A DNA stretch of 64,000 nucleotides from Mesorhizobium sp. L-2-11 (GCF_016756595.1 NZ_AP023257.1:1386001-1450000); one strand, 5' to 3'; counted from the stretch's first letter, positions 45,474 to 55,378 are shown. The notes: generated by a model not told the origin, from the letters alone. Numbers and translations: made by a program.

Positions 45474-45959
45474 CTAGGTTACGCTGCCGATCAATTTCTC
45501 AAGCAGGCGAGCAAGCGTCTCTTGTTCGGCGCGCGTCAGGCCGGAAAGTATCGCGTGTTCGTTGGCGACGTGAGCGGCGACCGCCTCATCGACCAATGCG
45601 AGACCTTTATCGGTCAGTTGCACCACAACCCCGCGCCGGTCGTTGGGATGCGGCCAGCGCTTGATCAATCCGGTTTTCTCAAGCCGGTCGAGCCGGTTGG
45701 TCATGGCGCCCGACGTCACCATCGTCGCTTCATAGAGGGCGGTTGGCGTCAGCGCGTAAGGTGATCCGGAACGGCGAAGCGTCGCCAGCACATCGAATTC
45801 CCCGGATTGCAGTCCGAAACGGGCAAACAGCGGAGCGAGGCGTTCTCGTGCTATCAGCGACGAGGCTTCGTTCAACCGTCCAAGTACGGCCATCGGCGAG
45901 ACATCGAGGTCCGGCCGTTCTCGTTTCCACTGTTCGATCGCTTTCGCGGCGCGATCCAT
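45474..45959 (-). CDS. MarR-family transcriptional regulator
   Basis: The 161-residue protein has the MarR winged helix-turn-helix: LQSGEFDVLATLRRSGSPYALTPTALYEATMVTSGAMTNRLDRLEKTGLIKRWPHPNDRRGVVVQLTDKG (about 49-118), with the DxRxxxVxLT wing. MarR proteins usually repress an adjacent efflux gene and are released by small aromatic ligands. The divergent neighbour is a DMT-family transporter, the likely target. The gap of about 98 bp between them would hold the operator; I see no single clear palindrome there. Confidence 0.9.
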   Translation of the reverse strand: MDRAAKAIEQWKRERPDLDVSPMAVLGRLNEASSLIARERLAPLFARFGLQSGEFDVLATLRRSGSPYALTPTALYEATMVTSGAMTNRLDRLEKTGLIKRWPHPNDRRGVVVQLTDKGLALVDEAVAAHVANEHAILSGLTRAEQETLARLLEKLIGSVT

Positions 45960-46057
45960 CTATCTCACCGTTCAATATCTTGACGCTAAGAATCTTTGCA
46001 TTATCTTAGCTCGAATCACAGTGTTGGCCAAGAGCCGCAAGGACAATAAGGTTGGTT

Positions 46058-47002
46058 ATGAAATTTCTCTGGGATTCGGCGCCCGGCCTTTTGCTCGTCA
46101 CCGGCGGACTGCTCGGCCTGACGCTGCCGTTCGGCAAGATCGCGACGGCGGCCGGCGTTTCGGCCATGGTCTGGGCCTTTGTCATCTCGCTCGGCGCCGG
46201 CGGCGTGCTTTTGTGCGTCCTGCTGCTGCGCGGGCAGCGCATCCGGTTCACCCCGCACCGGCTGCGGTATTTCTTCGTCACCGCAGCGGTGTCCTACGCC
46301 TTCCCCAATCTGTTGATGTTCTCGGCCATTCCGCATCTCGGTGCCGGCTATACCGGTATCATGTTCACCCTGTCCCCGGTGGTCACACTGGTGTTTTCGA
46401 TCCTGCTCGGCGTTCGGCGCCCCAATCTGCTTGGCGTCGTCGGCATTGTCGTAGGCTTCGTGGGTGCGGTGATGGTGGCGGTGACGCGTGGCGAGGCCGG
46501 CCAGCCGGCCGACTTTTTCTGGGTGGCGGTAGGGCTGCTCATCCCGGTCAGCCTTGCCGCCGGCAATATCTACCGCACTGCCGACTGGCCCTTAGGGACC
46601 GGACCGATCGAGCTTGCCGTCGGCAGCCATCTGGCATCGGCTGCACTGCTTGTTTGCGGCATCTTCACGCTGCAGGGCGGCGGTTCGCTCGCCCTGCTCG
46701 GCGGCGTGCCGCTGGTGGTCGTCGGGCAGGTCGCGTCAGCCGCGGCGATGTTCGCTTTCTTCTTCCGGCTGCAGGCGGTGGGCGGCCCGGTCTATCTCAG
46801 CCAGATCGGCTATGTCGCGGCGGCGGTCGGATTGTTTGCCGGGACGATGTTTCTCGGCGAGCACTATCAATTGCTGACCTGGGCCGGGGCTGCCATCATT
46901 GTCGCCGGCGTGTTCATCACCACCAAGGCGCAAAGCCAGACCGCCACGAAGGCGCAAAGTCAAGTGGGTGAAAAGGTGGCGGGTGAGAAGGTGGCGGCGT
47001 GA
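46058..47002 (+). CDS. EamA/DMT-superfamily exporter
   Basis: The 314-residue inner-membrane protein has ten hydrophobic helices in two EamA repeats (LLLVTGGLLGLTLPFGKIATAAG near the start; VAVGLLIPVSLAAGNIYRTADW near residue 158). It probably exports a small metabolite or toxic compound under control of the divergent MarR regulator. The C-terminal tail (TKAQSQTATKAQSQVGEKVAGEKVAA, in two pairs) is made of short tandem repeats and is likely disordered. The ATG at 46058 gives MKFLWDSAPG; another frame covering 46021-46971 is a shadow. Confidence 0.88.
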   Translation: MKFLWDSAPGLLLVTGGLLGLTLPFGKIATAAGVSAMVWAFVISLGAGGVLLCVLLLRGQRIRFTPHRLRYFFVTAAVSYAFPNLLMFSAIPHLGAGYTGIMFTLSPVVTLVFSILLGVRRPNLLGVVGIVVGFVGAVMVAVTRGEAGQPADFFWVAVGLLIPVSLAAGNIYRTADWPLGTGPIELAVGSHLASAALLVCGIFTLQGGGSLALLGGVPLVVVGQVASAAAMFAFFFRLQAVGGPVYLSQIGYVAAAVGLFAGTMFLGEHYQLLTWAGAAIIVAGVFITTKAQSQTATKAQSQVGEKVAGEKVAA

Positions 47003-47021
47003 GAAGGCGTCGTGAGATAGT

Positions 47022-47771
47022 TCAGGCGGGTGCCTTCTCCGCCAGAACCATGTAGTTGACGTCCATGTCCTTCGAACGCTGCCAGCGGTCGGCGAGCGGA
47101 TTGTAGGTGACGCCGGTGCGGTCGATGATGGTCAGGCCAGCGCCGGCGAGCGCCTTTTCCAGTTCGTCGGGCCGCACCAGCTTGCCGAACTGGTGGGTGC
47201 CGCGCGGCAACCAGCGCAGCACATATTCGGCGCCGATAATGGCCAGGCCCAGCGCCTTCAGCGTGCGGTTGATGGTGGCGACGAACATGATGCCGCCGGG
47301 CTTGAGCATCGCGCCGCATTTGGCCACGAACAGGTCGATGTCGGCAACATGCTCGACCACTTCCATGTTGAGGATGACGTCGAATTTCTCACCGGCGTCA
47401 GCCAGGTCCTCTGCTGTCGTGGCACGGTAATCAACCGTCACGCCGACGTCCGCCGCATGCAGCCTGGCCACTTCGATATTGGTGGCTGAGGCGTCGGCGC
47501 CGACCACTTCGGCGCCAAGCCGCGCCATCGGCTCGCACAACAGCCCGCCGCCGCAGCCGATGTCGAGGATGCGCAAGCCCTCGAACGGCCGCGCCGCGCG
47601 TGGGTCGCGGCCGAAGCGCGCCGCCACCTGGTCGCGTATATAGGCAAGCCGGATCGGATTGAACTTGTGCAGCGGGCGGAATTTGCCGTTCGGATTCCAC
47701 CATTCGGCGGCAAGAGCGGAAAAACGCTCCACTTCTCCGGCATCGATCGTCGATCGTCGGGGTTCTGGCAT
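47022..47771 (-). CDS. ubiG: Bifunctional 2-polyprenyl-6-hydroxyphenol / 3-demethylubiquinol O-methyltransferase
   Basis: The 249-residue enzyme makes both O-methylations of ubiquinone biosynthesis. It starts with the UbiG-type [29 protein letters not shown] (about 19-47), has the AdoMet motif [20 protein letters not shown] (about 69-88) and EVVEHV-type [15 protein letters not shown] (about 137-151), and ends with the usual [11 protein letters not shown]...[13 protein letters not shown] block. It lies on the opposite strand from the adjacent lysC, divergent with it across a 367-bp gap. Confidence 0.95.
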   Translation of the reverse strand: MPEPRRSTIDAGEVERFSALAAEWWNPNGKFRPLHKFNPIRLAYIRDQVAARFGRDPRAARPFEGLRILDIGCGGGLLCEPMARLGAEVVGADASATNIEVARLHAADVGVTVDYRATTAEDLADAGEKFDVILNMEVVEHVADIDLFVAKCGAMLKPGGIMFVATINRTLKALGLAIIGAEYVLRWLPRGTHQFGKLVRPDELEKALAGAGLTIIDRTGVTYNPLADRWQRSKDMDVNYMVLAEKAPA

Positions 47772-48138
47772 CGTGTGGTCTCCCGCAGACTCAAAAGTTC
47801 AGAGCGCGATCGGGCCGCAAAACCTGATACCACTTTTGCTGATCGCGCTCTGGTGCGCTAGGAAGTCGGTCGAGAGCCGGCGAATGTCAAGGCAGCAAAT
47901 TTCGGCTGTTGCCGGCTGCGCCTTTGCGATAGGCATGCGGGTACGCGCGTTGCACTCGTATGGCGCCTTCGTCGCCCAGGGGCAAGCAGGGGCAAGCGGC
48001 AGGCAAGCGGCGGCACGCCTTGCGAAACGCAAAGCATTTGGCTAAGGAGGCCGCGAATTCAGCGGCTGGCCCAGCCCGACGCTCGCTTTCCGTTTTTCGG
48101 CCGCCGCTCCGGCACCCAGTCAAAGGCATTTCGCTTCC
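47772..48138. other. Gap between ubiG and lysC with one palindrome
   Basis: CAGAGCGCGATC (47800-47811) pairs with GATCGCGCTCTG (47841-47852), a 12-base perfect inverted repeat around a 29-base loop, resembling a dispersed palindromic repeat or a terminator-like element. The rest, to the lysC start, contains no plausible gene and no recognisable riboswitch. Confidence 0.6.
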
Positions 48139-49392
48139 ATGGCGCGCATCGTGATGAAATTCGGCGGAACCTCCGTCGCCGACATCGCCCGCATCCGCAA
48201 TGTGGCGCGCCATGTCAAACGCGAGGTCGATGCCGGCCATGAGGTCGCGGTGGTCGTCTCGGCGATGGCCGGCAAGACCAACGAGCTCGTGCAGTGGACG
48301 CGCGAAGCCTCGCCGATGCACGATGCGCGCGAATATGACGCCGTCGTTGCCTCCGGCGAGCAGGTGACAGCCGGCCTGCTGGCGATCGCGCTGCAGAACA
48401 TGGGCGTCCATGCCCGTTCCTGGCAAGGCTGGCAGATCCCGATCAAGACCGACAATGCGCATGGCGCGGCGCGCATTCTCGACATCGACGGCGCATTCCT
48501 GATCAAGCGCTTCGGCGAGGGTCAGGTGGCGGTGGTCGCCGGATTCCAGGGCATCGGGCCGGACAACCGCATCGCGACGCTCGGCCGCGGCGGCTCCGAC
48601 ACCAGTGCTGTCGCCATCGCGGCGGCGGTCAAGGCAGACCGCTGCGACATCTACACCGACGTAGACGGGGTCTACACCACCGACCCGCGTGTCGAGCCGA
48701 AGGCGCGGCGGCTGGCCAAGATTTCCTTCGAGGAAATGCTTGAAATGGCCTCTCTCGGCGCCAAGGTCCTGCAGGTACGCTCGGTCGAGCTTGCCATGGT
48801 GCACAGAGTGCGTACTTTCGTGAGGTCGTCCTTCGACGATCCCGACGCGCCCGGAATGGGGGATTTGCTCAATCCGCCCGGAACGCTTATTTGCGACGAG
48901 GAAGAGATCGTGGAACAGCAGGTCGTCACCGGAATTGCCTACGCCAAGGACGAAGCGCAGATATCGTTGCGCCGTGTCGGCGACCGGCCCGGCGTCGCCG
49001 CCGGCATTTTCGGGCCGCTGGCCGAGGCCAACATCAATGTCGACATGATCGTCCAGAACATCTCCGAGGACGGCAAGTTCACCGACATGACCTTCACCGT
49101 GCCGTCCGGCGATGTCGACAAGGCGCTTGTCGTGCTCGAGCGGCTGAAGACCACGATCGGCTATGACGTCGTGCAGTCGGAAGCCGGCATGTCGAAAGTC
49201 TCGGTCATCGGCATCGGCATGAGGAGCCATGCCGGCGTCGCCGCCACCGCCTTCAAGGCGCTGGCCGACAAATCGATCAACATTCGTGCGATCACGACAT
49301 CCGAGATCAAGATTTCGATCCTGATCGACGGTCCCTACACAGAACTTGCTGTTCGCACTTTGCATTCCATCTACGGTCTGGATAAGCAGTAG
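48139..49392 (+). CDS. lysC: Aspartokinase
   Basis: The 417-residue enzyme phosphorylates aspartate, the first step toward lysine, threonine and methionine. It starts MARIVMKFGGTSVADIARIRN, has the kinase-domain segment IATLGRGGSDTSAVAIAAAV (about 153-172) and two C-terminal ACT domains (QISLRRVGDRPGVAAGIFGPLAEANINVDMIVQN, from about 274; SKVSVIGIGMRSHAGVAATAFKALADKSINIRAI, from about 352), which bind feedback effectors. The length is normal for the class of aspartokinases fused with neither homoserine dehydrogenase nor other domains. Confidence 0.96.
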   Translation: MARIVMKFGGTSVADIARIRNVARHVKREVDAGHEVAVVVSAMAGKTNELVQWTREASPMHDAREYDAVVASGEQVTAGLLAIALQNMGVHARSWQGWQIPIKTDNAHGAARILDIDGAFLIKRFGEGQVAVVAGFQGIGPDNRIATLGRGGSDTSAVAIAAAVKADRCDIYTDVDGVYTTDPRVEPKARRLAKISFEEMLEMASLGAKVLQVRSVELAMVHRVRTFVRSSFDDPDAPGMGDLLNPPGTLICDEEEIVEQQVVTGIAYAKDEAQISLRRVGDRPGVAAGIFGPLAEANINVDMIVQNISEDGKFTDMTFTVPSGDVDKALVVLERLKTTIGYDVVQSEAGMSKVSVIGIGMRSHAGVAATAFKALADKSINIRAITTSEIKISILIDGPYTELAVRTLHSIYGLDKQ

Positions 49393-49455
49393 CAGACTGC
49401 TCGGTCCGAAATCGGAGTCGATTTTCGGAAAGCACGATGCAGCAGGTCGAAGTCT

Positions 49456-49496
49456 TGGAGCGTCCTTGTGGGTCCAATTGGACGCATGGCGCTCTA
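49456..49496. repeat. Palindromic repeat family C, copy 2
   Basis: TGGAGCG at the left pairs with CGCTC at the right, around GTCC...GGAC. Copies lie at 26178-26221 and 58856-58895. It occupies the 178-bp lysC-ptsP gap together with a partial upstream segment (49420-49450). Confidence 0.7.
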
Positions 49497-49570
49497 TTTG
49501 AGATGTTGCGTGAGCGCCGGTCGCGGGAGACACTGCGACGGGCAAAATGTCGATTGGAGAACAAGCCGCG

Positions 49571-51841
49571 ATGCGTGATACGGCCAGTGGCCCGCGCGTT
49601 TTGCTGAAACGGCTCCGTGAGCTCATGCAGGAGCCGCTGGAGCCGCAGGAGCGGCTCGACCGCATCGTGCGCGACATCGCCGCCAATATGGTCGCCGAAG
49701 TGTGCTCGCTCTACGTGCTGCGCGCCGATTCAGTGCTCGAACTCTATGCCACCGAGGGCCTGAATCCGAAGGCCGTCCATTTGGCGCAGCTCAGGCTGGG
49801 GGAAGGTCTCGTCGGCACGATCGCGGCCTCGGCACGGCCGCTCAATCTCTCCAACGCGCAGGAACATCCAGCCTTCGCCTACCTGCCGGAGACGGGGGAG
49901 GAGATCTACAATTCCTTCCTTGGCGTGCCTGTGCTCAGGGCAGGGCGCACACTCGGTGTGCTGGTCGTCCAGAACAAGACAATGCGCCACTATCGCGACG
50001 ACGAGGTCGAGGCGCTGGAAACGACGGCGATGGTTATCGCCGAGATGATCGCCACCGGCGACCTTGCCCGGCTGACCCGGCCCGGCCTGGAACTCGACCT
50101 GCGCCGCCCGGTGAGCTTTACCGGCCTGTCCTTCAACGAGGGTGTCGGACTTGGCCATGTCGTGCTGCACGAGCCGCGCATCGTCGTCACCAATCTGTTC
50201 AACGAGGACAGCGACGAGGAGATCCGGCGCCTCGATGCGTCGCTCGGTTCGCTCCGGCTCTCCATCGACGACATGCTGGAACGCCGCGAAGTCGCCTTTG
50301 AGGGCGAGCACCGCCAGGTGCTCGAAGCCTATCGCATGTTCGCCAACGACAGCGGCTGGGTGCGCCGGCTGGAAGAGGCGGTCCGCAACGGCCTGACCGC
50401 GGAAGCGGCAGTGGAAAAAGTGCAGAGCGACATGCGTGCCCGCATGCTGCACATGACCGATCCTTATCTGCGCGAGCGGATGAGCGATTTCGACGATCTC
50501 GCCAACCGGCTGCTGCGCCAGCTGATGGGGCGCGGGCCGGACGATGTCGCGGCCTCGCTGCCGAAGGATGCCATCATCGTCGCCCGTTCGATGGGGGCCG
50601 CCGAACTGCTCGATTATCCCAGAGACAAGCTGCGCGGGCTGGTGCTGGAGGACGGCGCAGCGACCAGCCACGTCGTTATCGTGGCGCGGGCCATGGGCAT
50701 ACCGGTTGCGGGCCAGATGAAGGGCGCCGTTTCCATGGCGGAAAACGGCGACGCCATCATTGTCGATGGCGAAGAAGGCGCAATCCACCTGCGCCCCCAG
50801 CCCGACCTCGAAGCCGCCTATGCCGAAAAGGTCCGCTTCCGGGCGCGGCGGCAGGAGGTCTATCGCGAACTGCGCAAGAAGCCGTCGATGACCAAGGACG
50901 GCGTCCAGGTCGACCTTTTGATGAATGCGGGCCTGGCCGTCGATCTGCCGCAGCTTGCCGAGGCGGGCGCCGCCGGCATCGGCCTGTTCCGCACCGAGCT
51001 GCAGTTCATGGTCGCCTCGACCTTTCCGCGGGCGGAAGCCCAGGAACGGCTCTACCGTGACGTGCTCGACGCGGCACGCGGCAAGCCGGTGACATTCCGC
51101 ACCATCGATATCGGCGGCGACAAGGTGCTGCCCTACTTCAAGGACACGATCCAGGAAGAGAACCCGGCGCTCGGCTGGCGTGCCATCCGCCTGACGCTCG
51201 ACCGGCCGGGCCTGTTGCGCACCCAGATCCGAGCGCTTTTGAAGGCATGCGGCGGGCGTGAACTGAAGCTGATGCTGCCGATGGTGACGGAGCTCGGCGA
51301 GATCGCCCAGGCGCGCGAAATCATCGATCGCGAAGTGCGGCATCTGTCGCGTTTTGCCCATCATCTGCCGACCAGCCTGAAGCTTGGGGCCATGCTGGAG
51401 GTGCCTTCGCTGCTGTTCCAGCTCGATGAACTGATGAAGGCCGTTGATTTCGTCTCGGTCGGCTCGAACGATCTGTTCCAGTTCGTCATGGCGGTCGATC
51501 GCGGCAACACGCAGCTCGCCGACCGCTTCGATGTGCTGTCGACGCCGTTCCTGCGCGCGCTGAAGCAGATTGCCGACGCCGGGGTGCGCAATCAAACCCC
51601 GGTGACGTTGTGCGGCGAGCTGGCGGGCAAGCCGATCTCGGCGATGGCGCTGATCGGACTTGGCTACCGATCGATCTCGATGTCGCCGGCCTCGATCGGC
51701 CCGGTCAAGGCGATGCTGACGGAACTGCCGCTGGCCGAGCTGGAAGCGTTCTTCGACGACAATCTCATGGCGCCGGCCCAGGGGTTGCCGATGCGGGCGC
51801 TACTGCAAGCCTTTGCCGACGACCGCTCCATTCCGTTGTAA
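49571..51841 (+). CDS. ptsP: Phosphoenolpyruvate-protein phosphotransferase PtsP (EI-Ntr)
   Basis: The 756-residue protein is the first component of the nitrogen phosphotransferase system, which senses glutamine/2-oxoglutarate and PEP supply. An N-terminal GAF domain (about 20-160, LRLGEGLVGTIAASARPLNL) precedes the EI part: phosphohistidine site GAATSHVVIVARAMGIP (about 365-381) and the PEP-binding barrel with GIGLFRTELQFM, PVTFRTIDIGGDKVLPYF and VGSNDLFQFVMAVDRGN. The ATG at 49571 (MRDTASGPRVLLKRLRELM) follows TTGGAGAAC, better than the one at 49547. Confidence 0.95.
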   Translation: MRDTASGPRVLLKRLRELMQEPLEPQERLDRIVRDIAANMVAEVCSLYVLRADSVLELYATEGLNPKAVHLAQLRLGEGLVGTIAASARPLNLSNAQEHPAFAYLPETGEEIYNSFLGVPVLRAGRTLGVLVVQNKTMRHYRDDEVEALETTAMVIAEMIATGDLARLTRPGLELDLRRPVSFTGLSFNEGVGLGHVVLHEPRIVVTNLFNEDSDEEIRRLDASLGSLRLSIDDMLERREVAFEGEHRQVLEAYRMFANDSGWVRRLEEAVRNGLTAEAAVEKVQSDMRARMLHMTDPYLRERMSDFDDLANRLLRQLMGRGPDDVAASLPKDAIIVARSMGAAELLDYPRDKLRGLVLEDGAATSHVVIVARAMGIPVAGQMKGAVSMAENGDAIIVDGEEGAIHLRPQPDLEAAYAEKVRFRARRQEVYRELRKKPSMTKDGVQVDLLMNAGLAVDLPQLAEAGAAGIGLFRTELQFMVASTFPRAEAQERLYRDVLDAARGKPVTFRTIDIGGDKVLPYFKDTIQEENPALGWRAIRLTLDRPGLLRTQIRALLKACGGRELKLMLPMVTELGEIAQAREIIDREVRHLSRFAHHLPTSLKLGAMLEVPSLLFQLDELMKAVDFVSVGSNDLFQFVMAVDRGNTQLADRFDVLSTPFLRALKQIADAGVRNQTPVTLCGELAGKPISAMALIGLGYRSISMSPASIGPVKAMLTELPLAELEAFFDDNLMAPAQGLPMRALLQAFADDRSIPL

Positions 51842-51980
51842 ATCCACGTGAGGGCGGCCTGCAAATGTCGATTTTCTGCGCTTCCGGTGCTCATGCACCT
51901 AAATGTACATTCCGCTCCGGTTCTCGAAACTCGTCATTTTCGGCTCGCCCTGACGTGAATCCTATCGAAGTTCCAGGACT

Positions 51981-53060
51981 ATGATCAACCTGCCCCGCGA
52001 CCGTATGGATCAAGTCGTCAAGCGTTTCGACATGCTCGAGGCGCAGATGTCGGCCGGGCCGGCGGCGGACGCCTATGTCAAGATGGCGTCGGAATATGCC
52101 GACATCCAGGAGATGGTGGCAAAGATCAGGGCGCTGCGAACCGCCGAGGATGAACAGGCCGACTTGCAGGCGATGCTCGCCGACAAAAGCACCGATGCCG
52201 AAATGCGGGCATTGGCCGAGGCCGATCTGCCAGAGGTCAGGGAGCGCATCGAAGCGCTGCAGAGGGACATCCAGATCCTGCTTCTGCCCAAGGATGCCGC
52301 AGATGACAAGAACGCCATCCTTGAAATCCGCGCCGGGACCGGCGGCGACGAGGCGGCTCTCTTTGCCGGCGACCTGTTCCGCATGTACGAACGCTACGCC
52401 GCGGCACGCGGCTGGCGTTTCGAGACGGTGTCGGCCAGCGAGGGCGAGGTCGGCGGCTACAAGGAAATCATCGCCACGATTTCGGGCAAAGGCGTCTTTG
52501 CCCATATGAAATTCGAGTCCGGCGTGCATCGCGTGCAGCGCGTGCCGGCGACCGAGGCCGGCGGGCGTATCCACACCTCGGCGGCGACGGTTGCGGTGCT
52601 GCCCGAAGCGGAAGATGTCGACATCGACATCAGGGCCGAAGACATCCGCATCGACACGATGCGCGCCTCGGGTTCGGGCGGCCAGCACGTCAATACCACC
52701 GATTCGGCGGTGCGCATCACCCATCTGCCGACCGGCATTATGGTGGTGCAGGCGGAGAAGTCGCAGCACCAGAACCGGGCCAAAGCCATGCAGATCCTTC
52801 GCGCCAGGCTTTACGACCTCGAGCGCAGCAAGGCTGACGAGGAACGCTCAGAATCGCGCAAATCGCAGGTCGGTTCCGGCGATCGCTCGGAGCGCATCCG
52901 CACCTATAATTTCCCGCAAGGCCGCGTCACCGACCATCGCATCAATTTGACGCTGTATAAGCTCGACCGGGTGATGATGGGCGAACTCGACGAGATCATC
53001 GACGCACTGATCGCCGATCACCAGTCAAAGCTGCTCGCAGATATCGGCCTCGATGGCTGA
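51981..53060 (+). CDS. prfA: Peptide chain release factor 1
   Basis: The 359-residue factor recognises UAA and UAG stop codons. The GGQ catalytic motif lies in [18 protein letters not shown] (about 226-243) and the anticodon-like recognition motif is the PxT type: [14 protein letters not shown] (about 189-202). The N-terminal coiled coil and the length are typical. Downstream lies prmC, which methylates the GGQ glutamine of this factor, so the pair makes sense functionally. The prfA stop at 53060 is followed by a set of hairpins. Confidence 0.97.
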   Translation: MINLPRDRMDQVVKRFDMLEAQMSAGPAADAYVKMASEYADIQEMVAKIRALRTAEDEQADLQAMLADKSTDAEMRALAEADLPEVRERIEALQRDIQILLLPKDAADDKNAILEIRAGTGGDEAALFAGDLFRMYERYAAARGWRFETVSASEGEVGGYKEIIATISGKGVFAHMKFESGVHRVQRVPATEAGGRIHTSAATVAVLPEAEDVDIDIRAEDIRIDTMRASGSGGQHVNTTDSAVRITHLPTGIMVVQAEKSQHQNRAKAMQILRARLYDLERSKADEERSESRKSQVGSGDRSERIRTYNFPQGRVTDHRINLTLYKLDRVMMGELDEIIDALIADHQSKLLADIGLDG

Positions 53061-53089
53061 CAGTCTGCCCGGTAGGCCGGTGAGGCTTT

Positions 53090-53240
53090 GAATTCGAAAT
53101 TCGTATCACGTTGGAGCAGCGCAACGACGAATTTCGGATTCAAAATCACACCAGCAATTGCTGGTATCTAGGGTGGTGGATTTGAGGTTCCTGAACGCTG
53201 ATGCCAACAAATAGCAGGAACCTCAAATCCACCACACTAG
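53090..53240. repeat. Three consecutive inverted repeats between prfA and prmC, the last enclosing the prmC start codon
   Basis: The first has GAATTCGAAATTCGT (53090-53104) pairing with ACGAATTTCGGATTC (53127-53141), one mismatch, probably a terminator or spacer. Next, CCAGCAATTGCTGG (53151-53164) is a perfect palindrome. Last, CTAGGGTGGTGGATTTGAGG and onward (26 bases, 53168-53193) pairs with 53215-53240, one mismatch, around a 21-base loop that contains ATG 53201. See Findings. Confidence 0.85.
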
Positions 53241-54091
53241 GGCTGTTGCTGAAAGCGGCGCGGGCACGCCTTGCCGCGGCCGCAGTCGCCGACCCTGCGC
53301 TGGATGCGAGGCTGATCGTCGAACATTTTTCCGGCACGACCCGCACCCAAGCCATCGCCGATCCCGAATGCAGTGTCGATGCCGGTGCGATTGCCGCGAT
53401 CGATGCAGCCTTGAGGCGGCGGATTGCCGGTGAGCCGGTGCATCGCATCATCGGCCATCGCGAGTTCTATGGCTTGCGCCTGTCGCTGTCACCGGAAACG
53501 CTGGAGCCGCGACCGGACACCGAAACGCTGGTCGAAGCGGTGCTGCCCTTCGTAAAGACCACTGCGGAACGGCAAGGCGGGTGCCGCATCCTCGATCTCG
53601 GCACCGGCACCGGCGCCATCGCGCTGGCGCTGCTCAGCGCCGTACCGACGGCGGTCGCCACCGGCGTCGATATTTCGCCAGGCGCGCTGGCGACCGCCAT
53701 GCGCAATGCCGGGGAATTGGGGTTGGCCGGCCGGTTCCAGGTGCTCGAATCCGACTGGTTCGAAAAAGTTTTTGGCCGATACCATGTAATTGCCGCCAAC
53801 CCGCCCTATATAGCGTCCATAGACATTGAAAATCTGCAGGACGAGGTCCGCGATTTCGATCCACGCCAAGCCCTCGATGGCGGCGTGGACGGTCTGAGTC
53901 CCTACAGGATCATCGCCGCCGAGGCGGCAGGTTTTTTGGAAGCCGAGGGCAGGATTGCGGTCGAGATCGGCCACACCCAACGCAAAGAGGTCACGGGCAT
54001 ATTCTCCGCAGCCGGCTATGTGCCGGCGGGGGTATTCCGCGACTTTGGCGGAAACGAGAGGGTTCTGATCTTTGAACTGACAAAGCCGTGA
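53201..54091 (+). CDS. prmC: Peptide chain release factor N5-glutamine methyltransferase
   Basis: The 296-residue enzyme methylates the GGQ glutamine of release factors. The AdoMet motif is [21 protein letters not shown] (about 129-149) and the catalytic NPPY motif is [17 protein letters not shown] (about 190-206), as in PrmC/HemK. The N-terminal helical bundle ([34 protein letters not shown]) is also the family's. The ATG at 53201 lies in the loop of a 26-bp hairpin, and no ribosome site is evident upstream; a TTG/CTG start further in would cut into the conserved N-terminus. It is 141 bp downstream of prfA. Confidence 0.92.
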   Translation: MPTNSRNLKSTTLGLLLKAARARLAAAAVADPALDARLIVEHFSGTTRTQAIADPECSVDAGAIAAIDAALRRRIAGEPVHRIIGHREFYGLRLSLSPETLEPRPDTETLVEAVLPFVKTTAERQGGCRILDLGTGTGAIALALLSAVPTAVATGVDISPGALATAMRNAGELGLAGRFQVLESDWFEKVFGRYHVIAANPPYIASIDIENLQDEVRDFDPRQALDGGVDGLSPYRIIAAEAAGFLEAEGRIAVEIGHTQRKEVTGIFSAAGYVPAGVFRDFGGNERVLIFELTKP

Positions 54092-54392
54092 TGCAGTGCA
54101 AAAAAGCGCTTGGCAATGCCGGGGAATACGGCTAGGGTCGCCTTAACCGGATGAGACGAAGCAGGCAGTGCTCTTAGCGATTCGGTTTCCTTGGAAATAG
54201 CTGCCTTCTTGCGCAAACGACGCCAAGCTTCGTGCGGGGATCGTCCGGCAAGTGATGTAACCGGAACAGGATGACACGTGGCGCCAACGCAATCGATGCG
54301 GGCGAACGCCGGTGAAGAGACGAAACGGCTGGCTGCATGAGCGCCTCCGTTCGTGAAAAAGTTTTCGAAAATTTCAAAATGAAGAGAGTCGA
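54092..54392. other. Gap between prmC and the DUF4167 gene, no gene
   Basis: About 300 bp follow prmC. No frame here has a convincing start and composition, and I see no strong terminator or repeat. The A/T-richer stretch just before 54393 (AAAAAGTTTTCGAAAATTTC) probably holds the promoter or leader of the DUF4167 gene. Confidence 0.5.
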
Positions 54393-55355
54393 ATGAGGCC
54401 ACAACAGCAGAACAGGCGCATGCGCGGTCGTAACAACAGTGGCGGCGGCAACAACAATAACAACAACCGCAAGGGGCCAAATCCCCTGACGCGCAATTAC
54501 GAGAGCAACGGTCCGGACGTGAAGATCCGCGGATCGGCTCAGCAGATCGCCGAAAAATACGCAACCCTTGCCCGTGATGCGCAAAGCTCCGGCGACCGGG
54601 TGATGGCGGAAAACTATCTCCAGCACGCCGAGCACTACAATCGCATCATCGCTGCCGCGCAGGCGCAGCTACCGATCCAGAACGCTCAGCAGAACCGCGA
54701 CGATTTCGATGATGACGGCGACGAAGATCGCGACGAGTTCGACAATGCCGGCAACAGCAATGTCGGCGAGACTGCGGCCCCGGTGGTCAACCACGGTGCA
54801 GGCCCGCAGCCGGTCATCGACGGCACGCCGGCCGAATTGACGTTCAACCAGGAAAACGGCCGCGACAATCGTGACGCCAGTGGGCGTGATGCCAGTGGGC
54901 GTGATGCCGGTGGGCGCGATAACAGTGGGCGAGACAACCGCCATCGCGACCGTCGCCCCAATGGCGGCTACGGCCAGAACGGCCAGCGCGGCGAATTTGG
55001 TGCGCGCGGCGAGCAGGGCGGACAGCGCGGCGATCAGAACCGGCGCCACGAGAGACCGGTTCAGAACGAAACGCCCGTACAGGCGGAAGCTGTGTCTCCG
55101 AACGAGCCTGTTTCTGTGGCCGAACCCGCGCCGCAGTTCGAAAGCTTTTCGCCAGCGGCTCTGGCTGCCCAGGCCGAGATGAACGAAGCCGCCGCCGAAA
55201 GCGGCGCCGCCCGCCGCCCCAGGCGTCCGCGCCGTCCGCGCGTCAATGCTGATCAGGTGGATGGCGGTAACGACAATGCAGGCGGTGACAACGCAAATGC
55301 AGCGCCGGCGGAAGACGCCGGTGGCGAGCCCGCCATCATCGACGTCAACAACTGA
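54393..55355 (+). CDS. DUF4167 family protein
   Basis: The 320-residue protein has the conserved alphaproteobacterial DUF4167 domain (NPLTRNYESNGPDVKIRGSAQQIAEKYATLARDAQSSGDRVMAENYLQHAEHYNRII, about 30-86) followed by about 230 low-complexity, disordered residues rich in Asn, Gly, Asp, Arg, Pro and Ala. A GRDASGRDASGRDAGGRDNS segment (about 160-180) reflects a DNA tandem repeat. The N-terminus MRPQQQNRRMRGRNNSGGGNNNNNNRKG is very basic and Asn-rich, suggesting RNA binding. Function is unknown; the gene's place between prmC and clpB is conserved in mesorhizobia by recollection. Confidence 0.88.
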   Translation: MRPQQQNRRMRGRNNSGGGNNNNNNRKGPNPLTRNYESNGPDVKIRGSAQQIAEKYATLARDAQSSGDRVMAENYLQHAEHYNRIIAAAQAQLPIQNAQQNRDDFDDDGDEDRDEFDNAGNSNVGETAAPVVNHGAGPQPVIDGTPAELTFNQENGRDNRDASGRDASGRDAGGRDNSGRDNRHRDRRPNGGYGQNGQRGEFGARGEQGGQRGDQNRRHERPVQNETPVQAEAVSPNEPVSVAEPAPQFESFSPAALAAQAEMNEAAAESGAARRPRRPRRPRVNADQVDGGNDNAGGDNANAAPAEDAGGEPAIIDVNN

Positions 55356-55378
55356 TCGAGCAGGGCCCAGACATTCCC

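Noticed and set aside
46021..46971. Second long frame over the DMT exporter gene
   Set aside because: It overlaps the 46058-47002 frame, which alone shows the ten-helix EamA pattern; the other is Arg-rich and lacks membrane segments.
47772..48138. Lysine riboswitch before lysC
   Set aside because: No lysine-riboswitch-like core is visible; only a simple palindrome at 47800-47852, on the ubiG side of the gap.
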